Source: Nocardioides sp. (GTDB lineage Bacteria; Actinomycetota; Actinomycetes; Propionibacteriales; Nocardioidaceae). Taken from it: DNA of 34,600 bases. The DNA lies in assembly GCA_026786275.1 (NCBI GenBank), contig JAJAYJ010000182.1, forward strand, positions 1 through 34,600. The letters run 5' to 3'. The notes beneath the pieces were generated by a model that saw nothing but the letters and a program-made list of their open reading frames with translations, searched no databases and was not told where the DNA came from. Position numbers and translations under genes: made by a program. The stretch's first letter is position 1. Every line of letters starts with the position of its first letter. Shown here in pieces: positions 8,531 to 17,022 of this stretch.

Positions 8531-9183
8531 TCGTCGAGGACGAGGCCCGGATCGCCTCGTTCGTGGCCAAGGGCCTGCGCGCCGACGGCCACACCACGAC
8601 CGTCGCCACCACCGGTGAGGACGGGCTCGACCACGCCCTCAGCGGCGACTTCGACCTGATGGTCCTCGACGTGGGGCTGCCCGGCATCGACGGGTTCGAG
8701 GTGCTCGACCGACTGCGCAACCAGGCCTCCCGGCTGCCGGTCATCATCTTGACCGCGCGAGACTCGGTCGCCGACACGGTCACGGCACTCGAGGGTGGCG
8801 CCGACGACTACATGCCCAAACCGTTCCGCTTCGCCGAGCTGCTGGCCAGGGTACGGCTGCGGCTGCGGACCGCGGGGAGTGCGGCGCAGGCGGCCGACGA
8901 CGCGCTGAAGGCCGCCGGCGTGCACCTCGACCTGCGTACCCGGCGCGCCAGCATGGGCAACCGTGAGGTCGACCTGTCGGCCCGCGAGTTCGCGCTCGCC
9001 GAGATCTTCATGCTCAACGCCGGTCAGGTGCTCTCCCGCGAGCAGCTACTCGACCAGGTCTGGGGCTTCGACTTCGACCCCGGCTCCAACGTCGTCGACG
9101 TCTACGTCGGCTACCTGCGCAAGAAGTTCGGGGCGGAGACCATCGTGACGGTCCGCGGCATGGGATACCGCTTCGCCACCTGA
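8515..9183 (+). CDS. OmpR/PhoB-family response regulator
   Basis: Receiver domain RILIVEDEARIASF...LMVLDVGLPGIDGFEVL plus winged helix LSAREFALAEIFMLNAGQVLSREQLLDQVWGFDFDPGSNVVDVYVGYLRKKFG. Overlaps the HK stop. Confidence 0.95.
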   Translation: MARILIVEDEARIASFVAKGLRADGHTTTVATTGEDGLDHALSGDFDLMVLDVGLPGIDGFEVLDRLRNQASRLPVIILTARDSVADTVTALEGGADDYMPKPFRFAELLARVRLRLRTAGSAAQAADDALKAAGVHLDLRTRRASMGNREVDLSAREFALAEIFMLNAGQVLSREQLLDQVWGFDFDPGSNVVDVYVGYLRKKFGAETIVTVRGMGYRFAT

Positions 9184-9194
9184 GCTCGCTCAGG
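9179..9194. terminator. Inverted repeat containing both convergent stop codons
   Basis: CCTGAGC-TC-GCTCAGG; the RR TGA (9181-9183) and STK TGA (complement 9190-9192) both lie inside the stem. Confidence 0.35.
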
Positions 9195-10065
9195 CGGTCC
9201 GGAAGCCGCTGAACCGGGCCCGGGGCTGGCGCTCGAGGACCGGCTCGAGGGCCTCGGCGAGCTCGTGCGGCAGCGGCCGACCGGCCGGGTCCTTGTCGAG
9301 CGCGGCGGTGAGGATCTTCACGACCTCGTCGGGCGTGTGGTCGGGAAGGTCCCGGGGCGCATCGACGAGCTGGGGGTAGCGGACCCCACGGTCGTCCGCG
9401 TCACGGACGCCGTCGTCGAAGGGCCGGTAACCGGCCACCGCCTCGAAGACCGTGGCGCCGAGGCCCCACACGTCACTGGCGTGCCCGGGTGCGACGCCCC
9501 CACCCGGGTCGCACTGCTCGGGTGACATGTAGGCGTCGGTGCCGATCGCGTACCGCAGCCCGGCCGCCGCCTCGACGGTGCGGGCCACCGACAGGTCGAT
9601 GAGCCGGGCCGGGGCACCCATGATGATGTTGCTCGGCTTGATGTCGAGGTGCGTCCACCCGAGGTGGCACAGGTAGTGCACGGCGCTGGCCATCTCGATG
9701 GCCAGCGGCAGGTACTGCTGTTGCTGCAGTGGTCCGTGACGCCGGATCAGCGACGACAGGCGGGGCCCGTCGATCTGCTCCAGCACCACGTGCGGCCGGT
9801 CACCGTCGAGCCGGTGACGCAGGCCGCGCACGACGACCGGATGGTTGACGACGGCCAGGGCCTCGACCTCGCGCCGCAGCCCGCGCAGGCTCGACTCGTC
9901 GGCAACGAGACCAGGGCGGATCACCTTGACCACGACGGGTGCGTAGGTGATCTCGTCGAAGGCCAGGTAGGCCTCGTAGGAGGAGCCGCCACCCAACAGG
10001 CGCACTGCGGTCAGCTCTGCGGTGATCTCGTCGCCCTCGCCGAGGTGCCAGCTGTTCTTCCGCAT
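9190..10065 (-). CDS. Soluble Ser/Thr protein kinase
   Basis: GGGSSYEAYLAF P-loop, VVVKVI Lys, WTHLDIKPSNIIMG catalytic loop, IDLSVART (DLS at the DFG position), TDAYMSPEQCDPG, SDVWGLGATVFEAVAGYRPF. No TM or PASTA segment. Confidence 0.9.
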   Translation of the reverse strand: MRKNSWHLGEGDEITAELTAVRLLGGGSSYEAYLAFDEITYAPVVVKVIRPGLVADESSLRGLRREVEALAVVNHPVVVRGLRHRLDGDRPHVVLEQIDGPRLSSLIRRHGPLQQQQYLPLAIEMASAVHYLCHLGWTHLDIKPSNIIMGAPARLIDLSVARTVEAAAGLRYAIGTDAYMSPEQCDPGGGVAPGHASDVWGLGATVFEAVAGYRPFDDGVRDADDRGVRYPQLVDAPRDLPDHTPDEVVKILTAALDKDPAGRPLPHELAEALEPVLERQPRARFSGFRTA

Positions 10066-10095
10066 CGCTCAACCCTCCGGTGTCGCGCCGACGAC

Positions 10096-10470
10096 TCAGC
10101 GACGGGTGTCGTTGCGGGAGTTGTCGTTGGTGTGGTCGGCCGAGAGGTCCCGGTTGTTGTTGCCCGGACCGTCGTTGGTGAAGTCCTTGGTCAGGTCACC
10201 CCGGCTCAGGTCGCGGTCGCGGGAGACGCCGGTGACACGGCTGTTGGTGCCGTCGTTGGCCGACACGCTGTTGCCGGTGTCCTGGGTCATGCCGTCGTCG
10301 TTGGTGTCGTCGTCATCGTCGTCGTCGACGGTCATGACGACCTTGGCGGCGTCGTCGTCGCGCTTGTACGCCGCGTCGTCGGCGAACGCCGACGGACCCT
10401 GGAAGGCGAGCAGCCCGGTGGCCACCGCTCCTGCGACTCCGAGCGTCCCGATGCTGATGATCCTCTTCAT
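10096..10470 (-). CDS. Small secreted Asp/Asn-rich protein
   Basis: Signal peptide MKRIISIGTLGVAGAVATGLLAFQGPSAFADDA, then VDDDDDDDTNDDG and a DN/ST-rich C-terminus. GAGAGGA SD before the ATG at 10470. Confidence 0.7.
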   Translation of the reverse strand: MKRIISIGTLGVAGAVATGLLAFQGPSAFADDAAYKRDDDAAKVVMTVDDDDDDDTNDDGMTQDTGNSVSANDGTNSRVTGVSRDRDLSRGDLTKDFTNDGPGNNNRDLSADHTNDNSRNDTRR

Positions 10471-10549
10471 GATGGTGTCCTCTCGTCGGGCCGCGGCCCT
10501 GGTTCGCATGCTGACCCCGTGCACGATGCTCCCACCCAGTGAGCCCACG

Positions 10550-10576
10550 ATGAGGGGCACATGAGAGCTTTCTCAT
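10550..10576 (-). promoter_or_regulatory. Candidate response-regulator box 2
   Basis: On the minus strand: ATGAGAAAG-CTCTCAT-GTGC-CCCTCAT, the same layout as box 1 (inverted half-site, then two direct half-sites with 11-bp period). Shares a 16-mer with box 1. Confidence 0.55.
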
Positions 10577-10587
10577 GAGCTCCCCGG

Positions 10588-10622
10588 GTCAGCGACCCGA
10601 GTCAGCGACCCGAGTCAGCGAC
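10588..10622. repeat. 13-bp tandem repeat, about 2.7 copies
   Basis: GTCAGCGACCCGA at 10588-10600 and 10601-10613, then a partial third copy GTCAGCGAC; intergenic. Confidence 0.7.
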
Positions 10623-10645
10623 GGGGTCGACCACGGCGGGCACCG

Positions 10646-11575
10646 TCAGGAACGACGCCAGGCGGCGAGCCGCGAGCGCGACCGGTCCGCGACCGGCGAC
10701 TCCGACTGCTCCCACACCCGACGCCACTGGGCCACCTGGGGGCCCGACGGATCCGGTGTGGCCCCGGTCGCTGCCCGGCGGCGCGCCTCCCACCAGGTGC
10801 TGCGGTCCTCGTCGAGCAGCGCGGCGACCGCGTCCTTGATCCGGGGCGCGAAGTCGCGCACCGACTCGCCCTCGGCCGGCCGCATCGGCTCGCCGAAGCG
10901 GACCGTGAGCTGGCGCCGCCCCGGCGCGGGCCATCCCTGCCCTCGCGGCATCGCGGCGAAGGTGCCGCGGTGCGCGACCGGCACGACCGGCACCCCGTGC
11001 TCGTGGGCGAGGAAGGCGGCGCCCATCCGGAACTGCCCGATCCAGCCGTCGTTCGAGCGGGTGCCCTCCGGGAAGATCACCAGGCTCCATCCCTGGTCGA
11101 GGACCTCTCCGGGGGTGGTCGCCATCGAGCCGCCACGACGGTCGATCGGGAAGGTGTTGAAGACGATCGAGGACCCGACCGCGCGCCACCAGGTGTCGAA
11201 GAAGTAGTCAGCCGCGGCGGCGACCGCCGTACGTCGTCGCCACGCGTCGGGCAGCGACAGCAGGATCAGCGGGGTGTCAAGGTGCGAGGCGTGGTTGGCC
11301 ACGAAGATGACCGGGCCCTGGATCCGCTCCAGGATGTCGAGGCCCTCGACCCGGGTGCGGACCTGGGAGCGGAACAGCGGCTCCAGGCCGCCCTTCTGGG
11401 CGACCTCCCGGGCGAGCATGGCCGGTCGGCGGCGCGACCAGTCGCTCGGGAAGACCGTGCTGCGCTGCGGCAGCACGAACTGCTCGGCCGAGCGGGGCAC
11501 CTGGGAGCGGCGGCCCCAGCGCCAACCCCTGGCCACCTGGCGGACGTCGTGGACGCCGTCGGAGAAGAAGTTCAT
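10646..11575 (-). CDS. 1-acyl-sn-glycerol-3-phosphate acyltransferase-like (PlsC family)
   Basis: NHASHLDTPLIL and FPEGTRSNDGWIGQFRMGAAFLA acyltransferase motifs. Confidence 0.9.
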   Translation of the reverse strand: MNFFSDGVHDVRQVARGWRWGRRSQVPRSAEQFVLPQRSTVFPSDWSRRRPAMLAREVAQKGGLEPLFRSQVRTRVEGLDILERIQGPVIFVANHASHLDTPLILLSLPDAWRRRTAVAAAADYFFDTWWRAVGSSIVFNTFPIDRRGGSMATTPGEVLDQGWSLVIFPEGTRSNDGWIGQFRMGAAFLAHEHGVPVVPVAHRGTFAAMPRGQGWPAPGRRQLTVRFGEPMRPAEGESVRDFAPRIKDAVAALLDEDRSTWWEARRRAATGATPDPSGPQVAQWRRVWEQSESPVADRSRSRLAAWRRS

Positions 11576-11585
11576 GACCGGGGGT

Positions 11586-13169
11586 TCACCTCACGTGCGC
11601 CAGCAGGTGCGGCGGGTTGTGCAGGTAGGTGATCGACGGGCTGGTGCCGACCGTGGAGGACGCCATCTCGAGGGCGTCGGACAGCGTGGTCGCGGCCCGG
11701 AAGCCCAGGCGGGCCGCCACCCGGCGGTCACCTCCGACCCAGATCACGTCGTCGACGTGGTCCATCGCGTGCGCCGCCCAGTACCACATGTAGAAGGGGT
11801 GCACCCCGTGGTAGGCGTGCGAGGTCCGGTAGAGGTGGCGGTACCACGGGTCGTCGGCGAACTGCTGCTCGTACTTCGCGCCCACCACCGCCGGATCGGT
11901 CGACTCGGCGAGCACCTCCTCGTAGAAGTCGACGTACGACGGGTGGTGCAGCTGGTTGAAGCCCTCGTTCAGCGGGTGGTAGAGGATCACCGCCCCGCCC
12001 TTGCGGACGACCGGCTGGTCGAGGTAGGAGTTGAAGTAGTAGCCCAGACCCATGCAGGTGGCGAGGATCGGGTTCATCGACGAGTTCACGTTGTAGGGCC
12101 CGAGGTAGGGCACGCCCATCACGAGCACATCGGACTGGCCCTGCACCTCGACGAGGTGCTGCTCGTGCACCTTCTCCAGGGTCTTGGTGTGCACGGCCTC
12201 GACCTCGCCGGCGTTGACGCCGGTCAGTCCGTAAACCGAGCGCAGGTCGTGGAAGAGCTTGTGCTTCACCTTGGCCGGTGCCAGCGACAGGCCGCGGCGC
12301 ATCCCGAGCATCGTCGCCTGGTCCTTGACCGACCACTCCCACTCCCGCTTCATCATGAAGTCGTAGGGCTTGGGAAAGACGTTGTTGTCGAGCGTGGTCT
12401 CGATCTGGAAGATCTTGACGGCGTCGCGCACCACCGCACCCATCCGCCAGGCCGACTGGTGCATCGCGGAGTGCTTGTGGTCCATGAAGGAGCGTGACTG
12501 CACCATCGTGTGGGCGTTGTGGTGGTGCTTGAGGGACGCGTACGACGCCAGCCCGATCGGCACCGACTTGTGGCCACCGTCCATGGCGACCAGGTTGACG
12601 TTGACGTAGACCAGCAGGTCGGACTCGGCGGCCCGCTTGTTGATCTCGATGTCTTCGCCCTTCTCGGTGAGACCGAGGTGGGCCAGGTTGTCGCGGTCCT
12701 CCGCGTCGTGGTTGTAGAGCTTGCCCTGGGGGAAGAACGAGCGGAACACCCGCTCCCCCACGATGTGCTTGAGCTCCGCCGGTGTCATCCGGCGGTGCAG
12801 CGCGTTGGCGCCGATCAGCTCGACGTCGTCGACGCCGGCGTCGGCGGCCATCGTCAGCACCTGCTCGATGATCCGCGCCCGGATGTCGGGGGCCCGCATG
12901 GTCGGCAGCGGAAGCGAGATGTCGTCGAAGGCGATGGTCAGCTTCATGCCCGCGAACAGCAGCTCGGGCAGCGGGTCCATGCCGAGCGGGTGCAGCAGCG
13001 CGTCCCGGATCGCCTCCTCCACGTCGGGCACGCAGCTGATCGACTCCGGCGGGTACACCACCCGGGTGCCGAGCGGGAAGGAGTCCTCGAGCCTGAAGCC
13101 GAGGCCCTGGTGCACCAGCAGCGGCGGGGTGCGGTCGTCGACCTCGAGAACGAATCCTGGCCTGCTCAT
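11586..13169 (-). CDS. LarA-like (DUF2088) putative nickel-pincer racemase/epimerase homologue
   Basis: 527 aa from MSRPGFVLEVDD with AAGGAG SD; MDGGHKSVPIGLASYASLKHHHNAHT matches the LarA His/Lys cofactor region. Confidence 0.75.
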   Translation of the reverse strand: MSRPGFVLEVDDRTPPLLVHQGLGFRLEDSFPLGTRVVYPPESISCVPDVEEAIRDALLHPLGMDPLPELLFAGMKLTIAFDDISLPLPTMRAPDIRARIIEQVLTMAADAGVDDVELIGANALHRRMTPAELKHIVGERVFRSFFPQGKLYNHDAEDRDNLAHLGLTEKGEDIEINKRAAESDLLVYVNVNLVAMDGGHKSVPIGLASYASLKHHHNAHTMVQSRSFMDHKHSAMHQSAWRMGAVVRDAVKIFQIETTLDNNVFPKPYDFMMKREWEWSVKDQATMLGMRRGLSLAPAKVKHKLFHDLRSVYGLTGVNAGEVEAVHTKTLEKVHEQHLVEVQGQSDVLVMGVPYLGPYNVNSSMNPILATCMGLGYYFNSYLDQPVVRKGGAVILYHPLNEGFNQLHHPSYVDFYEEVLAESTDPAVVGAKYEQQFADDPWYRHLYRTSHAYHGVHPFYMWYWAAHAMDHVDDVIWVGGDRRVAARLGFRAATTLSDALEMASSTVGTSPSITYLHNPPHLLAHVR

Positions 13170-13210
13170 GGTCGTGTCTCCTTGTGGTGGGCCGTAGCGA
13201 GCGTCGTCAT
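13166..13210 (-). other. Candidate leader ORF (MTTLATAHHKETRP)
   Basis: 14-codon ORF whose TGA overlaps the LarA-like ATG (ATGA), located in the LarA-like gene's 5' region. Confidence 0.25.
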
Positions 13211-13239
13211 GCGGAGTGCCTGGCAAGGCGGAGGAAGGA

Positions 13240-13305
13240 GTCGGGCCGGGGTTTGCCCGACGACTGACGACAACGCCGCCAGGCGCCCGCAGGGCGGCGC
13301 GTCGT
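13240..13305 (-). promoter_or_regulatory. Two consecutive hairpins in the intergenic region upstream of the LarA-like gene
   Basis: GTCGGGC-N8-GCCCGAC at 13240-13261. ACGAC..GCCGCC-N12-GGCGGC..GTCGT, with an internal loop, at 13267-13305. Confidence 0.4.
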
Positions 13306-13330
13306 AGGCCTGATGGAAAGGAGTCACGGC

Positions 13331-14545
13331 CTAGCTGCTCCTGGGGTCGAAGGCCACCTTGACGGTGCCGAGGCGGCCCGCTGCGTGGGCGTGGTCGAGG
13401 GCTTCACGCCATCGGTGGAGGGGATAGCTGGCCACGTTCTTGGCCAGCTGCACGACGGCGTCGTGCGCGACCAGCTCGGTCGCGAGGTCGAAGGCGCTGC
13501 GGGAGCGGCCCTCGGCGCCGGTGACCGGCTCGTGCTGGGACGAGGCGTAGGTGCCGACGATCTCGAGCTCGCGGAACCACGCCGCGGAGAGGTCGGCCGG
13601 TGCGGGCATCCCCGACAGCACCACGCGGCCACCGGCGCGGGTGGCCTGCAGGGCGGTCTCGAGGGACTGTCTGCTGCCGACCGCGTCGACGGCGACGTCC
13701 ACGCCGCCGAGCAGGTAGGGCGAGGAGAAGTCGGGCTTGAGCTGGAAGGCACCGGTCAGCCGACGGACCCGGCGCAGCACCTCGCCGGGCTGCACCACCT
13801 CGGTCGCCCCCAGCTCGGTGGCCAGCTCACGCTGGTGGCCGTGTTTGGCGACCACGATGATCTCGTCGGCCCCGGTCAGCTCGCGCAGCGCCAGCGTCGC
13901 GAACAGGCCGACCGACCCGGCCCCGCTGACCAGCACCCGGTCGCCGTCGCGGACCCCCGCGCGCAGGGCGGTGTGGACGGCGCACGCGACCGGCTCGATG
14001 AGGAGTGCCTGCTCGTCGGAGTACCCCTGCGGCACGGGGTGCAGCTGGCTGCGGTGGGCCACCAGCTCCTGGCCCCACCCGCCACCGGTGTCCTTGCAGA
14101 ACCCGGTCTGCAGACCGGGCGCGAGGTGGCCCACGGTGATCCGGGAGCAGCGGTTGGTGCGGCCCTCGGCGCAGTTGTCGCACGGCTCAACCCCGCGGAC
14201 CACGCAGGTCAGGACCGGGTCGATGACGACCCGGGTGCCGGCGGTGAGGTCCTCGCAGTCGTCGAGCAGCTCGGCGACGACCTCGTGGCCGGGCACGAAC
14301 GGCATCGAGACCACGGCCGAGAAGTACAGGCTCGTCCTGCCCGAGAGCGCACCCAGGTCGGAGCCGCAGATGCCGGACAGCCGGGTCCGCAGCCGGGCCC
14401 AGCCGGGCCGGTCCACGCGGGGCGGGTCGATCGTCACCAGCCGCAGCGGTGCGGCGTACCCGCTGAGGAGCCCGGGCAACCGTGACCCGACGGCCTTGCC
14501 GGCCACCGTGCGGGGCAGGGAGCGGAACATCTCCAGTGCGAGCAT
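13331..14545 (-). CDS. Zinc-dependent MDR alcohol dehydrogenase-like protein
   Basis: LSGICGSDLGAL, VPGHEVVAEL, CDNCAEGRTNRC zinc site, VLVSGAGSVGLFATLAL Rossmann motif. ATG overlaps the upstream TGA. Confidence 0.9.
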   Translation of the reverse strand: MLALEMFRSLPRTVAGKAVGSRLPGLLSGYAAPLRLVTIDPPRVDRPGWARLRTRLSGICGSDLGALSGRTSLYFSAVVSMPFVPGHEVVAELLDDCEDLTAGTRVVIDPVLTCVVRGVEPCDNCAEGRTNRCSRITVGHLAPGLQTGFCKDTGGGWGQELVAHRSQLHPVPQGYSDEQALLIEPVACAVHTALRAGVRDGDRVLVSGAGSVGLFATLALRELTGADEIIVVAKHGHQRELATELGATEVVQPGEVLRRVRRLTGAFQLKPDFSSPYLLGGVDVAVDAVGSRQSLETALQATRAGGRVVLSGMPAPADLSAAWFRELEIVGTYASSQHEPVTGAEGRSRSAFDLATELVAHDAVVQLAKNVASYPLHRWREALDHAHAAGRLGTVKVAFDPRSS

Positions 14546-16827
14546 CACGAGCGACCTCCGGCGAGGTCGAGGGTCCGGCTCGAGGAGCTCGAGCTCTGCC
14601 AGTCGACGATCTTCCAGTGCGCCTTGCGGGCGTGGCGGTACAACGTGACGTCGGGGCGCACCGCGACCGGGTTGCCGACTGCGGCCAGCAACGGCAGGTC
14701 GGAGTGCGAGTCGGCGTAGCCGAACGAGGCGGCCATGTCGATGCCGTGCTCGGCGGCGTAGGAGTGCATCCACGCGGCCCGCGACTCCCCCACCAGCGGC
14801 GAGGAGGACAGGTAGCCCGTGCACACGCCCCGGTCGTCGACGGCCAGCTCGGCGGCCTCGATGTGGTCGAAGAGCGGGAGCAACGGCCGGGTCAGCGGCC
14901 GGATCGCCCCGGTGATCAGCACCGTCCGGTGCCCGGCGTCGCGGTGCTGGCGAATCCGGCGTACGGCGGCCGGCGAGAGCCGGGACAGCACGTGGTCCGA
15001 GAGGTGCTCGTCGGCGATCTCGTCCAGGGTGTCGCGGCGGGCACCCTCGTACTCCCGGTAGACCGTGCGCAGGAACGCACTGCGCTCGCGCCGCTCGGCC
15101 TGCACCAGGCTGGGCACCTTGCTCGCGATCCGGCCGAGCTCGGCCACGCGCTGGGAGCCGGACAGCTCACGCAGCCGGACCCATAGGTAGGTCTCGATCA
15201 CGTTGGAGGAGAGCAGGGTGCCGTCCATGTCGAAGAATGCCGCGACCGCCGCCTTGTCCTGCGGCACGGCCTTGAGGCCCGAGGTCGCCGTACGACGGCG
15301 CGCGGCCCTCAGCTCGTCGAGCTTCCGGATCGGCTCGGTGACCGCCGGGCAGTGGATGTCGCGCAGGTAGACGTCCCAGTCGATGACCGCGGTGTCGAAG
15401 GCGAAGGTCTGCTGGTCCTCGCTGGACAGGGACCGGTAGAGCTCCAGGGTGTGGGCGTCGTGGAAGCGCAGCTCGGCCTGGGTGTACTCGGCGTAGATGT
15501 CGAGGTAGCGGCGCAGGAACTCCAGGCGCCGGCGCTGCAGCTCCAGCTTGCGGGCCAGCTCGCGGGCCCGGTCGCTGCGGGGGGCGTGCGAGACCAGGTA
15601 GTCGGCCACCTTGTAGGCCCGCTCACCGGTGGAGAGCACCCGCTCGACGGCGTGGGCGCCCGGGAACCGCCACTCCGGCAACCGGGTGGCGCCCTGGTCG
15701 CCGGCCTTGAAGGGGTGCTTGTCGAAGTAGGCGCGCATGTTGACGTAGAGCCGGTGGAAGGTCAGCGGCTGACGCTCGCCCGACGAAATGTGGAAGTACG
15801 CCGCCTCGCCCACCTCGGGCGGGTGGGCGAGCACCGCGACGATCGCCGAGACCACGTGGTCGATGGGGACGATGTCGACGATCGTGTCGGCGGCCGCCGG
15901 GAACTCCGGCAGCTCGCCGCGGCCGTAGGCCAGGATCAGCGGCTCGGCCATCTTGAAGCCCTCGATCCAACCCGGGTAGGGCCGCTCCAGGGACGACTCG
16001 ATGATGCTGGGTCGCACGATCGAGGCCCGGGCGGTGCGGGCGTGCTCCTCCACCACCCGCTCACCGAGCGCCTTCGTGAACGTGTAGCAGTCGGTCCAGC
16101 CCAGGCTGCGGGCCCGCTCGGCACCGGCCTGCACGAGCTCGTCCTTGACCCAGGCCTTGCGGGCGGCCTCCGTCGCGGCCGCCGCGGTCAGCGCACCGGC
16201 CCGGCTGTGCTCCCGCTCGGCCTTCTTGCGCTCGGCCACGAGCACGTCGGTCCCGCGCGAGCGGTCCTCGATCGCCTGGCGCTGGGCCAGGCCCCACGCC
16301 AGCTCGGCCTCCAGGTCGCCCGCGCGGGCGACGGGACCCTCGGGGATGCTGCCCCGGCGGCGGCCGGCGACGTAGGCGGTGGAGATGTGAACGTAGTGGA
16401 TGTTCTCGCCGGCCTCGCGGACCCGAGCCAGCAGCTCACGAGTACCGACGACGTTGGTGCGGAAGCCGTCGTCCACGGGCGGGTCGAAGGAGACGTCGCC
16501 GGCGCAGTGCACCACCGCGTCCAGGCCCTTCGGCAGCTCGGGTGCGGCAGCCAGGTCACCCTCGAGCACGGCGACCCGGGCTGCCATCAGCGCCTCGACA
16601 CCACCGGCGGCCTCGACACACCCGGCGAAGATCGGCTTCTCCAGCAGCTTGGCGATCCGCGCGGTGCCGGGCGTCGAGCCCTTGGGCCGGACCAGCAGGG
16701 TGACCCGGACCCCGGGCACCTCGCTGAGCATCAGGTGCAGCAGGGCCTCGCCCACGAAGCCGGTGACCCCGGTGACCAGCACGTGCTGACCCCGGAGCCG
16801 CTCGGCAATGCTGCCGCCTGCGCTCAT
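14545..16827 (-). CDS. Fatty acyl-CoA reductase (NAD-binding_4/FAR) fused to HAD-IB hydrolase
   Basis: N-terminus VLVTGVTGFVGEALLHLML, HISTAYVAG, YTFTKALGE. C-terminus FFDMDGTLLSSNV, ITGAIRPLTRPLL, FGYADSHSDLPLL. GGAGGG SD before the ATG at 16827. Confidence 0.88.
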   Translation of the reverse strand: MSAGGSIAERLRGQHVLVTGVTGFVGEALLHLMLSEVPGVRVTLLVRPKGSTPGTARIAKLLEKPIFAGCVEAAGGVEALMAARVAVLEGDLAAAPELPKGLDAVVHCAGDVSFDPPVDDGFRTNVVGTRELLARVREAGENIHYVHISTAYVAGRRRGSIPEGPVARAGDLEAELAWGLAQRQAIEDRSRGTDVLVAERKKAEREHSRAGALTAAAATEAARKAWVKDELVQAGAERARSLGWTDCYTFTKALGERVVEEHARTARASIVRPSIIESSLERPYPGWIEGFKMAEPLILAYGRGELPEFPAAADTIVDIVPIDHVVSAIVAVLAHPPEVGEAAYFHISSGERQPLTFHRLYVNMRAYFDKHPFKAGDQGATRLPEWRFPGAHAVERVLSTGERAYKVADYLVSHAPRSDRARELARKLELQRRRLEFLRRYLDIYAEYTQAELRFHDAHTLELYRSLSSEDQQTFAFDTAVIDWDVYLRDIHCPAVTEPIRKLDELRAARRRTATSGLKAVPQDKAAVAAFFDMDGTLLSSNVIETYLWVRLRELSGSQRVAELGRIASKVPSLVQAERRERSAFLRTVYREYEGARRDTLDEIADEHLSDHVLSRLSPAAVRRIRQHRDAGHRTVLITGAIRPLTRPLLPLFDHIEAAELAVDDRGVCTGYLSSSPLVGESRAAWMHSYAAEHGIDMAASFGYADSHSDLPLLAAVGNPVAVRPDVTLYRHARKAHWKIVDWQSSSSSSRTLDLAGGRS

Positions 16828-16925
16828 CGCTCGCCCTCCGTGCCCCTCGACCATCCGGCGCGCTGCCGGTTCGAGCAGCACGCTAACGGGTCGTGCGGAG
16901 CGCTCGCGCACCCCGTGTCGCGGAT

Positions 16926-16950
16926 GTGACAGGGCCTCGGAGACTGTCAC
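16926..16950. promoter_or_regulatory. Candidate operator: GTGACAG-N11-CTGTCAC
   Basis: Perfect 7-bp inverted repeat about 100 bp upstream of the FAR-HAD start. Confidence 0.45.
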
Positions 16951-16972
16951 GCACCGGTGCCCCGCCGACGGG

Positions 16973-16988
16973 CCCGCCCCCGGGCGGG
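16973..16988 (-). terminator. Possible terminator hairpin after the FAD-linked oxidase
   Basis: CCCGCC-CCCG-GGCGGG; no U-tract. Confidence 0.3.
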
Positions 16989-17022
16989 TGCCGGCCCAGG
17001 ACCTACCGGGACGTGCTGGTGC

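Noticed and set aside
10310-10330. (CGT)n / (GAC)n microsatellite as a phase-variable switch
   Set aside because: Triplet repeat inside an Asp tract; length change keeps frame, so on/off phase variation is unlikely.
10588-10622. 13-bp tandem repeat considered as regulator iterons
   Set aside because: About 2.7 contiguous copies, downstream of a stop codon; more likely replication slippage.
15352-16929. 525-aa plus-strand ORF opposite FAR-HAD
   Set aside because: Antisense shadow; no recognisable domain.
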